A stretch of 64,000 bases of DNA, taken from positions 1 through 64,000 of the forward strand of contig CALULY010000013.1 of assembly GCA_944321635.1 (NCBI GenBank), given 5' to 3'. The notes under the pieces are model-generated. The model did no database searches, had not been told where the DNA came from, and worked only from the letters and a program-made list of their open reading frames with translations. The stretch's first letter is position 1; the number at the start of each line of letters is the position of its first letter. Below are positions 9,201 to 17,151 of this stretch, piece by piece. The position numbers and the translations under genes were made by a program. This stretch comes from an uncultured Bacteroidaceae bacterium. GTDB lineage: Bacteria > Bacteroidota > Bacteroidia > Bacteroidales > Bacteroidaceae.

Positions 9201-9420
9201 TCTGCGCGAACTGTCGCTCGGCTACACATTCCGCAACCTGCTCGGCACAGGCAACCACCTCACGTTGTCACTCATCGGACGCAACCTTTTCTTCTTCTAC
9301 AAGGACGCCCCGATGGATCCGGATGTGTCAATAGGTACTGGCAACGGTATGCAAGGCATCGACATTTTCTCGCTGCCCACATCACGTAGCTTCGGACTCA
9401 ACATTAAACTTAACTTCTAA
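6280..9420 (+). CDS. SusC/RagA-family TonB-linked outer membrane transporter
   Basis: Outer membrane barrel that imports glycan or peptide fragments with its SusD lid and TonB energy (1046 aa). After an N-terminal signal region (about 1-40), residues 57-130 form the carboxypeptidase-regulatory-like domain ('GTVVDAKGEPIIGANIVVVG'). The TonB box region follows at about 132-142 ('SEMLGEVVVTAMG'), then the plug ('NPDDIASITLLKGASAAALY', about 250-270) and the barrel, ending in the terminal aromatic strand 'FGLNIKLNF'. No FecR or ECF sigma domain is present. A run of nine G (6336-6344) in codons 19-22, within the signal region, could slip and switch the frame. susD follows two bases later. No glycosidase or regulator flanks the pair, so the substrate cannot be inferred. 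Confidence 0.97.
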   Translation: MEKRNERIRRSPRHPNLLMGGGITLFCLALLGAGNSLYANNAQSRGQSVLEVKQSDSIEGTVVDAKGEPIIGANIVVVGTPNGTITDFNGNFVLTGVPAGATVEVSYIGYKTVTFAVDGRDSYSVKLQEDSEMLGEVVVTAMGIERQSETLTYSAQTVGGKDVNELKSVNMINALQGKSAGLTITPNSTGAGGSSKIQFRGSKSISGSNRPLVVVDGVPLMMDLTTQQVDSNYGGQRDGGDAMSTINPDDIASITLLKGASAAALYGAVAANGAIMITTKSASSGKVAVNFSSNTTVETPMVLPKFQNSYGMSEGLYSWGSKLGSEAPNYAKDFYQVGVTTNNSISLSGGTEKIQAYFSYQNVWSRGITPENDFMSHNFNSKVGFNPWKNVHIDFTAKYTNQQVDNQPAAGYLFNPLTGVYLFPRGENWDGYKENYEVWDESRGVSVQNWVNNKQEQFGNPYWILNRQKQEVDRNRYEFGGNVTWDITSDWKVQGRLKYERADERWKHNLHASSVADRYPMGRMKDNRYFSDQLYGDVLLSYNHTWGDYSLSVTAGSSFTKNTTSHVDLWAEGQKFTVNNGVVSGNVYYPNIFTPNNYYANMSSLSDGDWETEKRLNSVFATAQFGFREGLFIDASVRNDWSSTLAFTDKCSFAYPSVGASLLLDKFVDMGSNVDLFKVRASYSMVGNDVPVYITNRLYRIGTQGTLTPPEEAPFKTMEPEQTTSIEAGFDGTFFQNRFNVSLTYYKTNTRNQYFVVSSPFETGLRNRYVNAGNVQNQGFEASLGWFQPFNDDFSWQTDVNLSFNDNKIVELVDGLPNGLTLSDFGGAKIILKEGGEYGDLYVRHMVYEDGKPQITADGKPVISGDPTADEEFYVGNMNSKWNLSWNNTFRYKDFTLSFLIDGRIGGKVLSMTEATMDGWGVSERTGEARDNGGTVTVDGVTFDAQKYYTTVGSTSYNTAYDNSQYVYNATNFRLRELSLGYTFRNLLGTGNHLTLSLIGRNLFFFYKDAPMDPDVSIGTGNGMQGIDIFSLPTSRSFGLNIKLNF

Positions 9421-9422
9421 CG

Positions 9423-11309
9423 ATGAGAACCATGAAACGAAATAAATCAAGATTATTCATAATGTCCCTTCCCATCATTGTGGGAGGACTGATGCTCGGC
9501 ACAGCCTGCACAGACGACTTTGAAACGATCAATACGAGCGGAATCGAAGTCGATCCTGAAGACTTGCCATTCGAGGCGCAATTTGCAGAACCAATGAACT
9601 ACTGTTATCCGCCGCAGCAAAATATGTTCCAGTTCTGGACAAACCTGACGATGGATATGTACTGCGGTTACTTCATGACCCCAAACGGAGGATTCTCCAA
9701 CGGGGACATGGGTGAAAACAGAGGACATAGCGGCGGTATGTACGAGAACTACTACCTCCACATATTCAATAACACTCGCCGCATCATTGAGCAATGCGAA
9801 GCCAACAACCAGATGGGGTTGGCAGGTGTCATGAGGGTCGTACAAGCCTACGGCACATTGATGACCACAGACGCATACGGTCCTATCGCGTACTCATCTG
9901 TGTTCGGGACAAGCCAAAGCACAAGCGAATTCGCTTACGACAGCCAGAAAGACATATTCAAATACATGCTCGATGACCTCAAACAAGCGGTCGAAGAAAT
10001 CAAGGGCATGACTGAAACTGAGAAGGATGTGCTTGCCTCTGCTGACACTTGGTGCGGTGGCGATACTGAAAAATGGGTGAAAATAGCCAACCAATTCCGT
10101 TTGCGCATGGCCCTGCGTCTGACCAAACGCGGCCAAGAAGCCAAGGATATGGGCGTAGACATCAAGCAAATTGCCCAAGAAGCTATTGATGGCGGCATCC
10201 TCACCAAAGAAGACGGCGACATTGTAATAGCAAAAGGCCTGGAAAACGAGATGTGGTTGATGTTCAACTGGGGAGACTGCGGATTTGGAGCTGACCTTGT
10301 GACAATGATGGTCGGCATGAAAGACCCGCGCCTGCCGCTCTACATGACTAAGAACAGGATTATTTTCAAACCTGGATATGAGGCCATAAAAGACGATGCG
10401 GGCAAGGAAACCGGATTCTACAAGAACACTAATGATGAAAATGACACCAAGGAGTACACAAAAGAAGAGGCCACTTTAATCCCTGAAGACACGGATTACT
10501 ACGGCATAGCTTTCGCAAGCGGACTGCCGGCAAAACCAAACCTTTGGGGAAACTTGTCAAACTGGATCCAAGGCAACAGTGGTTCTAGCTATGCAATGCC
10601 ACTTCCGATTATGAAATGTGCAGAGGGCTACTTCCTCCGTGCCGAGGCTAAACTGCGTTGGGACATTGGTTCAGAGAGAGTACAAGATTTGTATGAAGAA
10701 GGCATACGCACCTCAATGGAAGCAGAGCTCAAGTACCGTGGTTCATACGCAGGGGTAACAGGATACGAAACCGGAGCTGTTGACAACTACATCAACAACG
10801 ATACGGATGTTCAAATTGACTATGTTGATCCTATTGCAAGCCTCCACCCGGAATTGCTTGTTGAAGGGAACACTGACCCCGACATCAACAATCGTGTAGC
10901 TGAAAACGACCTGCCTGTGAAATGGGACGAAGGCGCAACGGATGAAGAGAAGTTGCAACGCATCATTACGCAGAAGTACTTCGCCCTCTTCCCGCTGTCA
11001 ATAGAGGCATGGGCAGAGCAACGCCGCACGGGCTACCCAATCCTGTTCAAAGGCAGGGTCAACGAGAGCGAAAGGACAAACGATGCTGCAGGTCTCGGCC
11101 CTGGTGGCATGGCTGTCAACACTAATGAAGGTGTGCGCCGCGTGATATACAGTTCCACTTGCTACGACACCAACGGTGCTGCGATGAACGATGCCATAAG
11201 GATTCTTAATGAAGAGAACACTTCATCAACGATTTCTGGCGACCATGGCGGAACACGCGTTTGGTGGGACAACGCAAATGTTGGAAACTTCGAGAATGAC
11301 GGCGATTGA
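9423..11309 (+). CDS. SusD/RagB-family surface lipoprotein
   Basis: Substrate-binding lid of the adjacent SusC pore, anchored at the cell surface. The signal peptide ends at lipobox 'LGTACTDDF' (Cys29). An alternative ATG lies at 9432. At 628 aa with 'DDFETINTSG' after the Cys, it looks like the SusD-like_2 subgroup rather than the starch-type SusD. TPR-like helices are visible (about 90-330: 'YENYYLHIFNNTRRIIEQCE', 'GVMRVVQAYGTLMTTDAYG'). Near the C-terminus the family feature 'LQRIITQKYFALFPLSIEAW' is present. The start is two bases after the susC stop, so the two are translationally coupled. The transcript ends at the hairpin at 11333. Confidence 0.96.
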   Translation: MRTMKRNKSRLFIMSLPIIVGGLMLGTACTDDFETINTSGIEVDPEDLPFEAQFAEPMNYCYPPQQNMFQFWTNLTMDMYCGYFMTPNGGFSNGDMGENRGHSGGMYENYYLHIFNNTRRIIEQCEANNQMGLAGVMRVVQAYGTLMTTDAYGPIAYSSVFGTSQSTSEFAYDSQKDIFKYMLDDLKQAVEEIKGMTETEKDVLASADTWCGGDTEKWVKIANQFRLRMALRLTKRGQEAKDMGVDIKQIAQEAIDGGILTKEDGDIVIAKGLENEMWLMFNWGDCGFGADLVTMMVGMKDPRLPLYMTKNRIIFKPGYEAIKDDAGKETGFYKNTNDENDTKEYTKEEATLIPEDTDYYGIAFASGLPAKPNLWGNLSNWIQGNSGSSYAMPLPIMKCAEGYFLRAEAKLRWDIGSERVQDLYEEGIRTSMEAELKYRGSYAGVTGYETGAVDNYINNDTDVQIDYVDPIASLHPELLVEGNTDPDINNRVAENDLPVKWDEGATDEEKLQRIITQKYFALFPLSIEAWAEQRRTGYPILFKGRVNESERTNDAAGLGPGGMAVNTNEGVRRVIYSSTCYDTNGAAMNDAIRILNEENTSSTISGDHGGTRVWWDNANVGNFENDGD

Positions 11310-11332
11310 GTCATCCTTGATGTGAACAAGAA

Positions 11333-11368
11333 GAAAGAGGCCTCCAGTTTGGAGACCTCTTTCCTTTT
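11333..11368. terminator. Terminator between susD and the convergent dnaJ-like gene
   Basis: GAAAGAGGCCTCCA pairs with the TGGAGACCTCTTTC side of the stem, followed by TTTTC. The A-rich left flank could let it serve the opposite strand as well. Confidence 0.85.
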
Positions 11369-11422
11369 CATATTTAATATAAGGTGCTGCCGGCTCACCG
11401 TCAGATGGGAGGTCGGGAGCGG

Positions 11423-12202
11423 TCAATTCATCCCGCGCGCCTTATAAATCCTTTCCTTTGCAGCATTGATTTCCTGGAACTTCTTCTCCGCCGCTTTGCG
11501 CACGTCTTCACCGAGCATCGCCACCTTGTCAGGATGATGCTTCAGAGCCATCTTGCGGTAAGCGGCCTTTACCTCCTCATTCGTAGCCGTAGGGCTGACC
11601 TCCAGCACCTTGTAGTCATCATCAAGTGACCCGCCTCCACCGAGGTTGAGCATCGAGTCAACTTCAGCTACCGGGATGCGCATATAGACTGCCACCTCAT
11701 GCAATGCAGCCACCTCTTCGGAAGCAATGCGCCCGTCGGCCTTTACAATCTCGATGAGAAACTCTATCAACTGGAGACGCGCCTCATATGTCAGATTGTC
11801 CGCCATCTGGGCCGCGCACTCGCGGATCGTGTTCCTGAACGCCTCAGGATTTGTCCTGTCCATCTCCTTCCTGCGTTCAAAGAGCCTGCGGATGATCTGT
11901 TCACCCTGCACCTCCGCACTTGCGCCGAAATTGTTGCGCAGGAAGCGTCTCATCGTCTCCATCTCGCTGTGCATCACCTTGCCATCCGCCTTCATGATGT
12001 AGGAAGCAAGCACCAGCATCGAGAACATGAAGCTGTTGCGCTGTCCTTGCGCCGTGCCGTCACCGGCGGGGATGCCAGGTTCGCCATGCTTGCCATCGTT
12101 CAATTTCTCAAAAGCATGACCCAGCGCAAAAGCTGCCAAGCCACCCAACGGACCCATGGTCATAAAGCCAAGGGCACCAGCTATCCACTTTCCTATTCCC
12201 AT
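11423..12202 (-). CDS. TerB-like plus J-domain protein (DjlA-like)
   Basis: 259 aa. Residues 1-30 are a Gly-rich hydrophobic stretch (WIAGALGFMTMGPLGGLAAF) that may associate with membrane. Residues 55-185 form a TerB-like helical domain with the paired acidic signatures 'KADGK' (71) and 'KADGR' (154). Residues 195-259 are a J domain with HPD at 223-225 ('ALKHHPDKV'). J domains stimulate DnaK ATPase, and the DjlA arrangement (membrane segment, TerB, J domain) fits an accessory, membrane-near cochaperone. Its own promoter lies upstream. It is convergent with susD and unrelated to it in function as far as can be seen. Confidence 0.9.
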   Translation of the reverse strand: MGIGKWIAGALGFMTMGPLGGLAAFALGHAFEKLNDGKHGEPGIPAGDGTAQGQRNSFMFSMLVLASYIMKADGKVMHSEMETMRRFLRNNFGASAEVQGEQIIRRLFERRKEMDRTNPEAFRNTIRECAAQMADNLTYEARLQLIEFLIEIVKADGRIASEEVAALHEVAVYMRIPVAEVDSMLNLGGGGSLDDDYKVLEVSPTATNEEVKAAYRKMALKHHPDKVAMLGEDVRKAAEKKFQEINAAKERIYKARGMN

Positions 12203-12240
12203 AATGTTGTTTCTTTGATTGTAGTTTTCAAATTGTCGGG

Positions 12241-12271
12241 CAAATGTACGGCACTTTCCACCTCAGACCAA
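12241..12271 (-). promoter_or_regulatory. Promoter of the TerB-DnaJ gene
   Basis: Minus strand TTG (12271-12269), 20-bp spacer, TACATTTG (12248-12241). Spacing and -7 box fit the Bacteroidota consensus. Confidence 0.7.
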
Positions 12272-12329
12272 CCGCGCAAACAATCTTTAGCAATCACCAA
12301 GCCATCAAGATGCGCTGAGAGGAGACCGT

Positions 12330-13823
12330 TCACTTGCGCAGCAGGCGGTTCAAGACAGGTATGTCCTTGAGCGGCAAGTCGTGCCTGACCACATAGACGA
12401 CAAAGACACCCAGCAGCAGCGTCCCCACCCCGGCATCGATCCACAGGTTGTCTGTTGCCGCAAAGACCTTGACGGCATAAAGCACAGCCGCAAGCAGCGT
12501 GTAACGGCATATCGAGCGGAGGTCATAACGTATGGGGTACTTCCTTTGCCCCACGAAGTAAGACAACAAAGTGATGACCACATAGCCCGACAACGAAGTC
12601 CATGCGCACGCCACATACCCGTACCTGGGGACAAACACCACGTTGAGCACCACCACGATGACAAGCCCGACAAGCGAAAACCACGCCCCCCACCGCGTCT
12701 CGTCTATGAGTTTGTACCAGAATGACAGGTTAAAGAATATGCCGACAAACAACTCCGAAGCCATAACAACGGGCACAACGCCAAGGCCTTCCCAATAGTC
12801 CGGCGCTATGATGAATTTCAAGAAGTCCATATAACAAACCACCGCAAGGAACGCAAGCAGCCCGAAAATGATGAAATACTTCATCGCATCCGCATAAGTC
12901 GCACGACTGTCCTTGTCGCGGCTCTTGCCAAAGACAAAAGGCTCGTAGGCAAAGCGGAATGCCTGCGTGAACATCGCCATGACCATGGCCACCTTGCTCA
13001 CGGCACCGTATATCCCCAGCTGCGACTCGGCTGCTGCCCGGTCTGAGAAGAGATGTGGGAAAATGATCTTGTCAATCGTGTGATTGAGGATGCCCACCAC
13101 CCCGAGCGCGAGGATAGGCATCGAGTAACGCATCATCTCACGCCACAACCTCCGGTCAAAGGTGTAACGGAAACCCCTGAGCTCTGGAACAAGGAAAAGC
13201 AACTGCACAGACGTGCAAATAAAATTGGCCACAAAGGCATAGCCGACCCCGTAACCCGGATCATAAAACCATCCGACCGTCCACGGCAAATGTTCCGCCA
13301 ACCACGGGCAAGCGATGAAAAAGAAAAGATTCAAGGCGATGTTGGGGATGATGAACAGCATCTTGACCGCAGCAAACTTGACAGGACGCTTCTTGTAGCG
13401 GAGATAAGCAAACGGGATGCTCATGAATGCATCCAGAGCCACCACCACCGCCATCATGCCAATGTACTCAGGATGGTCGCCATAGCCCAATGCCGACGAT
13501 ATGGGAGAAAGGAACGCGAGGCACAACACGATGAACGCGAGCGAAGAAACGCCCACGGAGATCAACGTGGTGCTGTAAGTCACCATCGGCTCCTTGTCCT
13601 GCCGGTTGACAAAACGAAAGAAACCAGTCTCCATGCCGTATGTCAGGATGACCAGCAACAGAGCCGTCATGGCATAGACATTGGTGATGACACCATAACC
13701 TCCCGACTCCACAGACATCTTCGCCGTGTAGAGCGGCACGAGCAAATAATTCAAAAACTTCCCGACAATGCTGCTCAGCCCGTAGATGGCCGTGTCGCGG
13801 GCAAGTGACTTAAGACCTGACAT
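12330..13823 (-). CDS. Polysaccharide/lipid-linked oligosaccharide flippase (PST/Wzx type)
   Basis: 497 aa integral membrane protein with about 12-14 hydrophobic segments. The opening 'DTAIYGLSSIVGKFLNYLLV' is typical of the oligosaccharide flippase family that moves undecaprenyl-linked sugars across the inner membrane. It lies 68 bp downstream of ruvB on the same strand, probably cotranscribed. No glycosyltransferase genes are adjacent, so it is not part of a local capsule cluster; a WcaJ-like initiating enzyme is encoded 17 kb away at 30400. The precise lipid-linked substrate is unknown. Confidence 0.88.
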   Translation of the reverse strand: MSGLKSLARDTAIYGLSSIVGKFLNYLLVPLYTAKMSVESGGYGVITNVYAMTALLLVILTYGMETGFFRFVNRQDKEPMVTYSTTLISVGVSSLAFIVLCLAFLSPISSALGYGDHPEYIGMMAVVVALDAFMSIPFAYLRYKKRPVKFAAVKMLFIIPNIALNLFFFIACPWLAEHLPWTVGWFYDPGYGVGYAFVANFICTSVQLLFLVPELRGFRYTFDRRLWREMMRYSMPILALGVVGILNHTIDKIIFPHLFSDRAAAESQLGIYGAVSKVAMVMAMFTQAFRFAYEPFVFGKSRDKDSRATYADAMKYFIIFGLLAFLAVVCYMDFLKFIIAPDYWEGLGVVPVVMASELFVGIFFNLSFWYKLIDETRWGAWFSLVGLVIVVVLNVVFVPRYGYVACAWTSLSGYVVITLLSYFVGQRKYPIRYDLRSICRYTLLAAVLYAVKVFAATDNLWIDAGVGTLLLGVFVVYVVRHDLPLKDIPVLNRLLRK

Positions 13824-13891
13824 CTCCTATACTGCTTTTATAAGCCTCCCGCCCAAACCGGTCTCGGCAAGTGCGGGAGATGTGCAAACTC

Positions 13892-14920
13892 TCAACTCTC
13901 AAACAACGTCGTCCCACGTCCGAAGAAAGCGCGGCCGAGATGCTTGTAGGCCAGCTCGGTCACTTCGCGTCCACGGGGGGTGCGTTTCATGAAACCTTCC
14001 TTAATGAGGAACGGTTCGTAGACTTCCTCCAACGTGTCGGCCTCCTCTCCCAACGCCGTGGCGATGGTCGTCAGCCCCACCGGCCCGCCGCTGAATTTGT
14101 CGATGATGGTGCAAAGGATCTTGTTGTCGATCTCGTCGAGCCCGTACTTGTCAATGTTCAACGCTTCGAGGGCATAGAGAGCGATGTCATAGTCTATGTG
14201 TCCCTCCCCCTTGACCTGTGCGAAGTCCCTCACGCGGCGCAGCAAGGCATTGGCTATGCGCGGCGTGCCACGACTGCGCGAGGCAATCTCGTCTGCGGCC
14301 TCGACCGAGCACTGCACTCCGAGTATTTTCGCCGAGCGCGCAACGATGTTGCTCAAGATGCTGTTGTCGTAGTATTCCAAGTGCATGTTGATGCCAAACC
14401 TTGCGCGGAGCGGCGGGCTGAGCCTCCCGCTGCGCGTGGTCGCACCGACGAGGGTGAAAGGGTTCAACTCGATCTGGATGCTCCGCGCCGACGGGCCTTT
14501 GTCAATCATTATGTCGATGCGGTAGTCCTCCATCGCCGAGTAGAGGTACTCCTCCACGATGCGCGGCATACGGTGGATCTCGTCGATAAACAGCACATCA
14601 TTCCTCTCAAGGTTGGTCAGCACGCCCGCCAAGTCCCCGGGTTTGTCGAGCACAGGCCCGCTGGTGACTTTGAATCCCACCCCCAACTCGTTGGCGATGA
14701 TGTTTGACAACGTGGTCTTGCCCAGTCCCGGAGGCCCGTGCAGCAGCACATGGTCAAGGGCTTCACCGCGCAACTTCGCCGCTTTGACAAAGATGCGCAG
14801 GTTGTCAACTATCTTGTCTTGACCACTGAAGTCGTCAAAAGACAACGGGCGCAACGCTTTGTCAAAGTCGCGCTCACGGTCTGACAGCTTGTAGTCGTGT
14901 ATGTCGAAACTGTTGTCCAT
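13892..14920 (-). CDS. ruvB: Holliday junction branch migration ATPase RuvB
   Basis: Hexameric AAA+ motor that drives branch migration with RuvA. The start is the ATG at 14920 ([14 protein letters not shown]), giving the family length of 342 aa; the longer frame upstream runs into a repeat array and is not coding. Walker A 'GPPGLGKT' lies at 62-69, Walker B with 'DEIH' at 113-116, sensor 1 'GATTRSG' near 170, and the C-terminal winged helix includes '[16 protein letters not shown]' and '[13 protein letters not shown]'. A -7 box TAACTTTG lies on the minus strand at 14945-14938. The flippase follows 68 bp downstream. ruvA and ruvC are not in the window. Confidence 0.98.
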   Translation of the reverse strand: MDNSFDIHDYKLSDRERDFDKALRPLSFDDFSGQDKIVDNLRIFVKAAKLRGEALDHVLLHGPPGLGKTTLSNIIANELGVGFKVTSGPVLDKPGDLAGVLTNLERNDVLFIDEIHRMPRIVEEYLYSAMEDYRIDIMIDKGPSARSIQIELNPFTLVGATTRSGRLSPPLRARFGINMHLEYYDNSILSNIVARSAKILGVQCSVEAADEIASRSRGTPRIANALLRRVRDFAQVKGEGHIDYDIALYALEALNIDKYGLDEIDNKILCTIIDKFSGGPVGLTTIATALGEEADTLEEVYEPFLIKEGFMKRTPRGREVTELAYKHLGRAFFGRGTTLFES

Positions 14921-15084
14921 CTTCCCAATTTGGATGACAAAGTTAAGCATTTGGGGGTAGTTTTGGCACAAGACACGCACATTTAGGGCGCAAACGCCAC
15001 ATCTGCCCCACCCTGACAGGCGCATGGCAGACGCGCAAGCAAGAGGGTGCGGCATCGCACGCGGCAAGGCAGGAGATGGCGATG

Positions 15085-15170
15085 AAAACATTGTATGCTA
15101 CAAGCAAAAACATTTAATGCTATCAACAAAATCATTTAATGGTAACGGTGAAAACATAGAATGCTTTTGG
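15085..15170. repeat. 22-bp dyad array, ACATnnnATG type
   Basis: Four units with ACATTGTATG, ACATTTAATG, TCATTTAATG and ACATAGAATG start at 15088, 15110, 15132 and 15154, exactly 22 bp apart, each preceded by AAAA. It lies in the divergent space between ruvB and the exosortase gene. The remainder of 14946-15276 is GC-rich and shows no gene. Confidence 0.9.
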
Positions 15171-15276
15171 CAGCAACCCCGCACGTCCCCGCCCCCACCT
15201 GCTTCCTTCCCCACAGGGCAAGCAGCCGTCAGACGGCAAAGGGGGAGAATCCTGCCGCCTGAGTGGAATAAATCCT

Positions 15277-15284
15277 TATTTTTG
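15277..15284 (+). promoter_or_regulatory. -7 box before the exosortase-like gene
   Basis: TATTTTTG matches TAnnTTTG, 26 bp before the ATG at 15311. No TTG sits at the standard upstream distance. Confidence 0.5.
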
Positions 15285-15310
15285 CAGCGTTTTAGCAGAC
15301 ACGCGGCACA

Positions 15311-15931
15311 ATGGCAAGGATCGATGAGGGCAACCGTTTGATGTGGACGAGGGTGCGTTGCGCTGTCGTCTTCTGCATCACCCTCTACGCCTTGGGCTAT
15401 GTCGGTCGAGGCATCACTGCATGGTCCGCGTCCAATTGTCATGGGCACGTGGCGTGGCATCCGGCATCCATTTGGACCGGGACTGTTGACGCGGCCTGCT
15501 GGTTGACGGCCCGGACTGCGGCAACCGCTTGCAACGCAGCCGGTGGCGATTACGCCTGCCACAAGGCCTTGACGCAACGCGGCTTGACACATTGCATCAC
15601 TGACAATGGCACGGGGGCATCGTTCAGCATCAGCGGCGAATGCACAGGTGCAAGACAGATGCTCGCATTGGTCGCCTCGGTGATGTGCCTGCCCGGCAAG
15701 GCGGGACGCAAGTGGTTGCCTGCTCTCATCGGAGCCGCTGCAATAGGGGCTATGAACGTGGCACGCATCGCCATCACCGCCATGTCCAGCCATGGGGATC
15801 CAGGCACATTCGGTTTCATCCATGACGCAGCAGTGGGAGTGCCATTCAGCATAGCCGTCTTTGCCGTCATGGTGGCGTGCGTCGAGACACACATTTACAG
15901 GTTTATGAGAAAAGGACAAGAGAAACAATGA
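15311..15931 (+). CDS. Exosortase/archaeosortase-family membrane protein
   Basis: 206 aa with hydrophobic segments at about 15-38, 117-130, 133-157 and 173-192. The family's catalytic residues are recognisable: Cys111 in 'GECTGAR', Arg152 in 'NVARIAI' and His171 in 'FIHDAAV', each at the end of a membrane segment. This is the minimal short form, like the XrtF/XrtN group of Bacteroidota. Exosortases cleave and transfer proteins bearing C-terminal PEP-CTERM-like tags. No such tag is evident in any protein of this window, so the substrate is unknown. The stop overlaps the next start (ATGA), so expression is coupled to the Lnb-like gene. It is unusually rich in Cys and Ala. Confidence 0.8.
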   Translation: MARIDEGNRLMWTRVRCAVVFCITLYALGYVGRGITAWSASNCHGHVAWHPASIWTGTVDAACWLTARTAATACNAAGGDYACHKALTQRGLTHCITDNGTGASFSISGECTGARQMLALVASVMCLPGKAGRKWLPALIGAAAIGAMNVARIAITAMSSHGDPGTFGFIHDAAVGVPFSIAVFAVMVACVETHIYRFMRKGQEKQ

Positions 15932-17151
15932 AAGTCAAGATAGTTTTAGCCTCGCTCATCATTGCCGCCGCCATGCTCGTGACGACGGCGGCACGGGCAT
16001 CGTCATTTGTGCTGGCGACGGGAGACACCTTGCACCTCGACAAGGTGCGGATGAGCCTGCTGACCTGTGCGCCTGGGGACGAGATCTATGAATTGTTCGG
16101 GCACACGGCAATCCGCTATGTGAACGCGGACAACGGCACGGATTTGGTTTTCAACTACGGGATGTTCAGTTTCAACACACCGCATTTCGTCTGGAGGTTC
16201 GTCAAGGGCGAGACGGACTACCAGCTCGGCATCACAAACTTTGACTGGTTCTGGCCAGAGTACCACCGTCGCGGCTCGGAGGTCTACGAGCAGGAGCTGA
16301 ACCTCACCGACGAGCAAAAGCTGTCGCTGCTCCTCGCGTTGGTGGACAACTATGCGCCGGAGAACCGCATCTACCGCTACAACTTCTTCTATGACAACTG
16401 CACGACGCGTGCAAGGGACAAAATCGAGGAAGCGGTCGGTGCCGTGGTCGATTACGGCGAGGATTTCAAGCCCACCACTTTCCGCAACATCGTGCATCAA
16501 TTTGCCAACGGGCACGAGTGGTCGCAACTCGGGATGGACATCTGCATTGGCAGCCAGGCCGATGCGCCGATTGACGCGCGTGAGGCCATGTTCGCGCCGT
16601 TCTACTACAAAGACTTCCTCGACAAGGCATTCTACACCGGCAGCACAGGGGCAAGGGTCAAACTTGCCGGTGCGCCTCATGTCATCGTCACGGCAGCCGA
16701 GACCGCCCCGCAGCCTTGGATGCCGTCGCCGATGCTGGTCTTTGCCACCCTGTTTGCGTTGACCGCAGCCACCTGCGTCATCGAGTGGCGCATGGGCAGG
16801 ACACTCTGGGGCATAGACATCATCCTGTTTGGCGCGGCTGGCCTCGGCGGGCTGGTGGTGGCGTTCCTGGTGCTGTTCTCGACACACCCTGCCACGTCGC
16901 CAAACTATATGTTGCTGTTCATGCATCCGGCGCACCTGCTGCTCATGCCGTTTTATATATATAAAGAGGTGAAACGACGCAAATCCTACTACCATCTGAC
17001 AAATGCGGTGGTGATAGTGTTGTTTTTTGCATTTATATTTGTCATTCCACAAGAATTCAACGGTGCGATACTGTTTTTGGCACTATCTTTGCTGCTCCGA
17101 AGCGTATGCTACACACTGAGAACAAACTGCAAGAAACCGACCGCCGCCTGA
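15928..17151 (+). CDS. lnb: DUF4105 protein, Lnb-type lipoprotein N-acyltransferase
   Basis: DUF4105 proteins of Bacteroides have been assigned as Lnb, the enzyme adding the N-terminal acyl chain to lipoproteins in organisms lacking Lnt; this assignment is from memory. The start is ATG 15928, after which residues 1-25 form a signal segment. The periplasmic domain has Cys47 in 'LLTCAPGDEIYELFGHTAIR' with His59, and Cys158 in 'FFYDNCTTRARD', the conserved Cys/His set of this family. The C-terminal third has about four to five TM helices ('MLVFATLFALTAATCVIEW' and later). It overlaps the exosortase gene by four bases and the next gene by 46 bases, so the three are one operon. The many lipoproteins in this genome are potential substrates. 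Confidence 0.85.
   Translation: MKVKIVLASLIIAAAMLVTTAARASSFVLATGDTLHLDKVRMSLLTCAPGDEIYELFGHTAIRYVNADNGTDLVFNYGMFSFNTPHFVWRFVKGETDYQLGITNFDWFWPEYHRRGSEVYEQELNLTDEQKLSLLLALVDNYAPENRIYRYNFFYDNCTTRARDKIEEAVGAVVDYGEDFKPTTFRNIVHQFANGHEWSQLGMDICIGSQADAPIDAREAMFAPFYYKDFLDKAFYTGSTGARVKLAGAPHVIVTAAETAPQPWMPSPMLVFATLFALTAATCVIEWRMGRTLWGIDIILFGAAGLGGLVVAFLVLFSTHPATSPNYMLLFMHPAHLLLMPFYIYKEVKRRKSYYHLTNAVVIVLFFAFIFVIPQEFNGAILFLALSLLLRSVCYTLRTNCKKPTAA

Noticed and set aside
14921-15091. Upstream extension of ruvB to 15091
   Set aside because: The family starts at [10 protein letters not shown] (14920); the extension crosses the -7 box and the edge of a repeat array.
15098-15928. 276-codon minus-strand frame opposite the exosortase gene
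   Set aside because: The plus strand shows membrane segments and catalytic motifs and is coupled to lnb; the minus frame has none and runs through a repeat array.
16003-17052. 349-codon minus-strand frame
   Set aside because: Antisense to the DUF4105/Lnb gene; rich in Arg, His and Gln as expected for a shadow frame.
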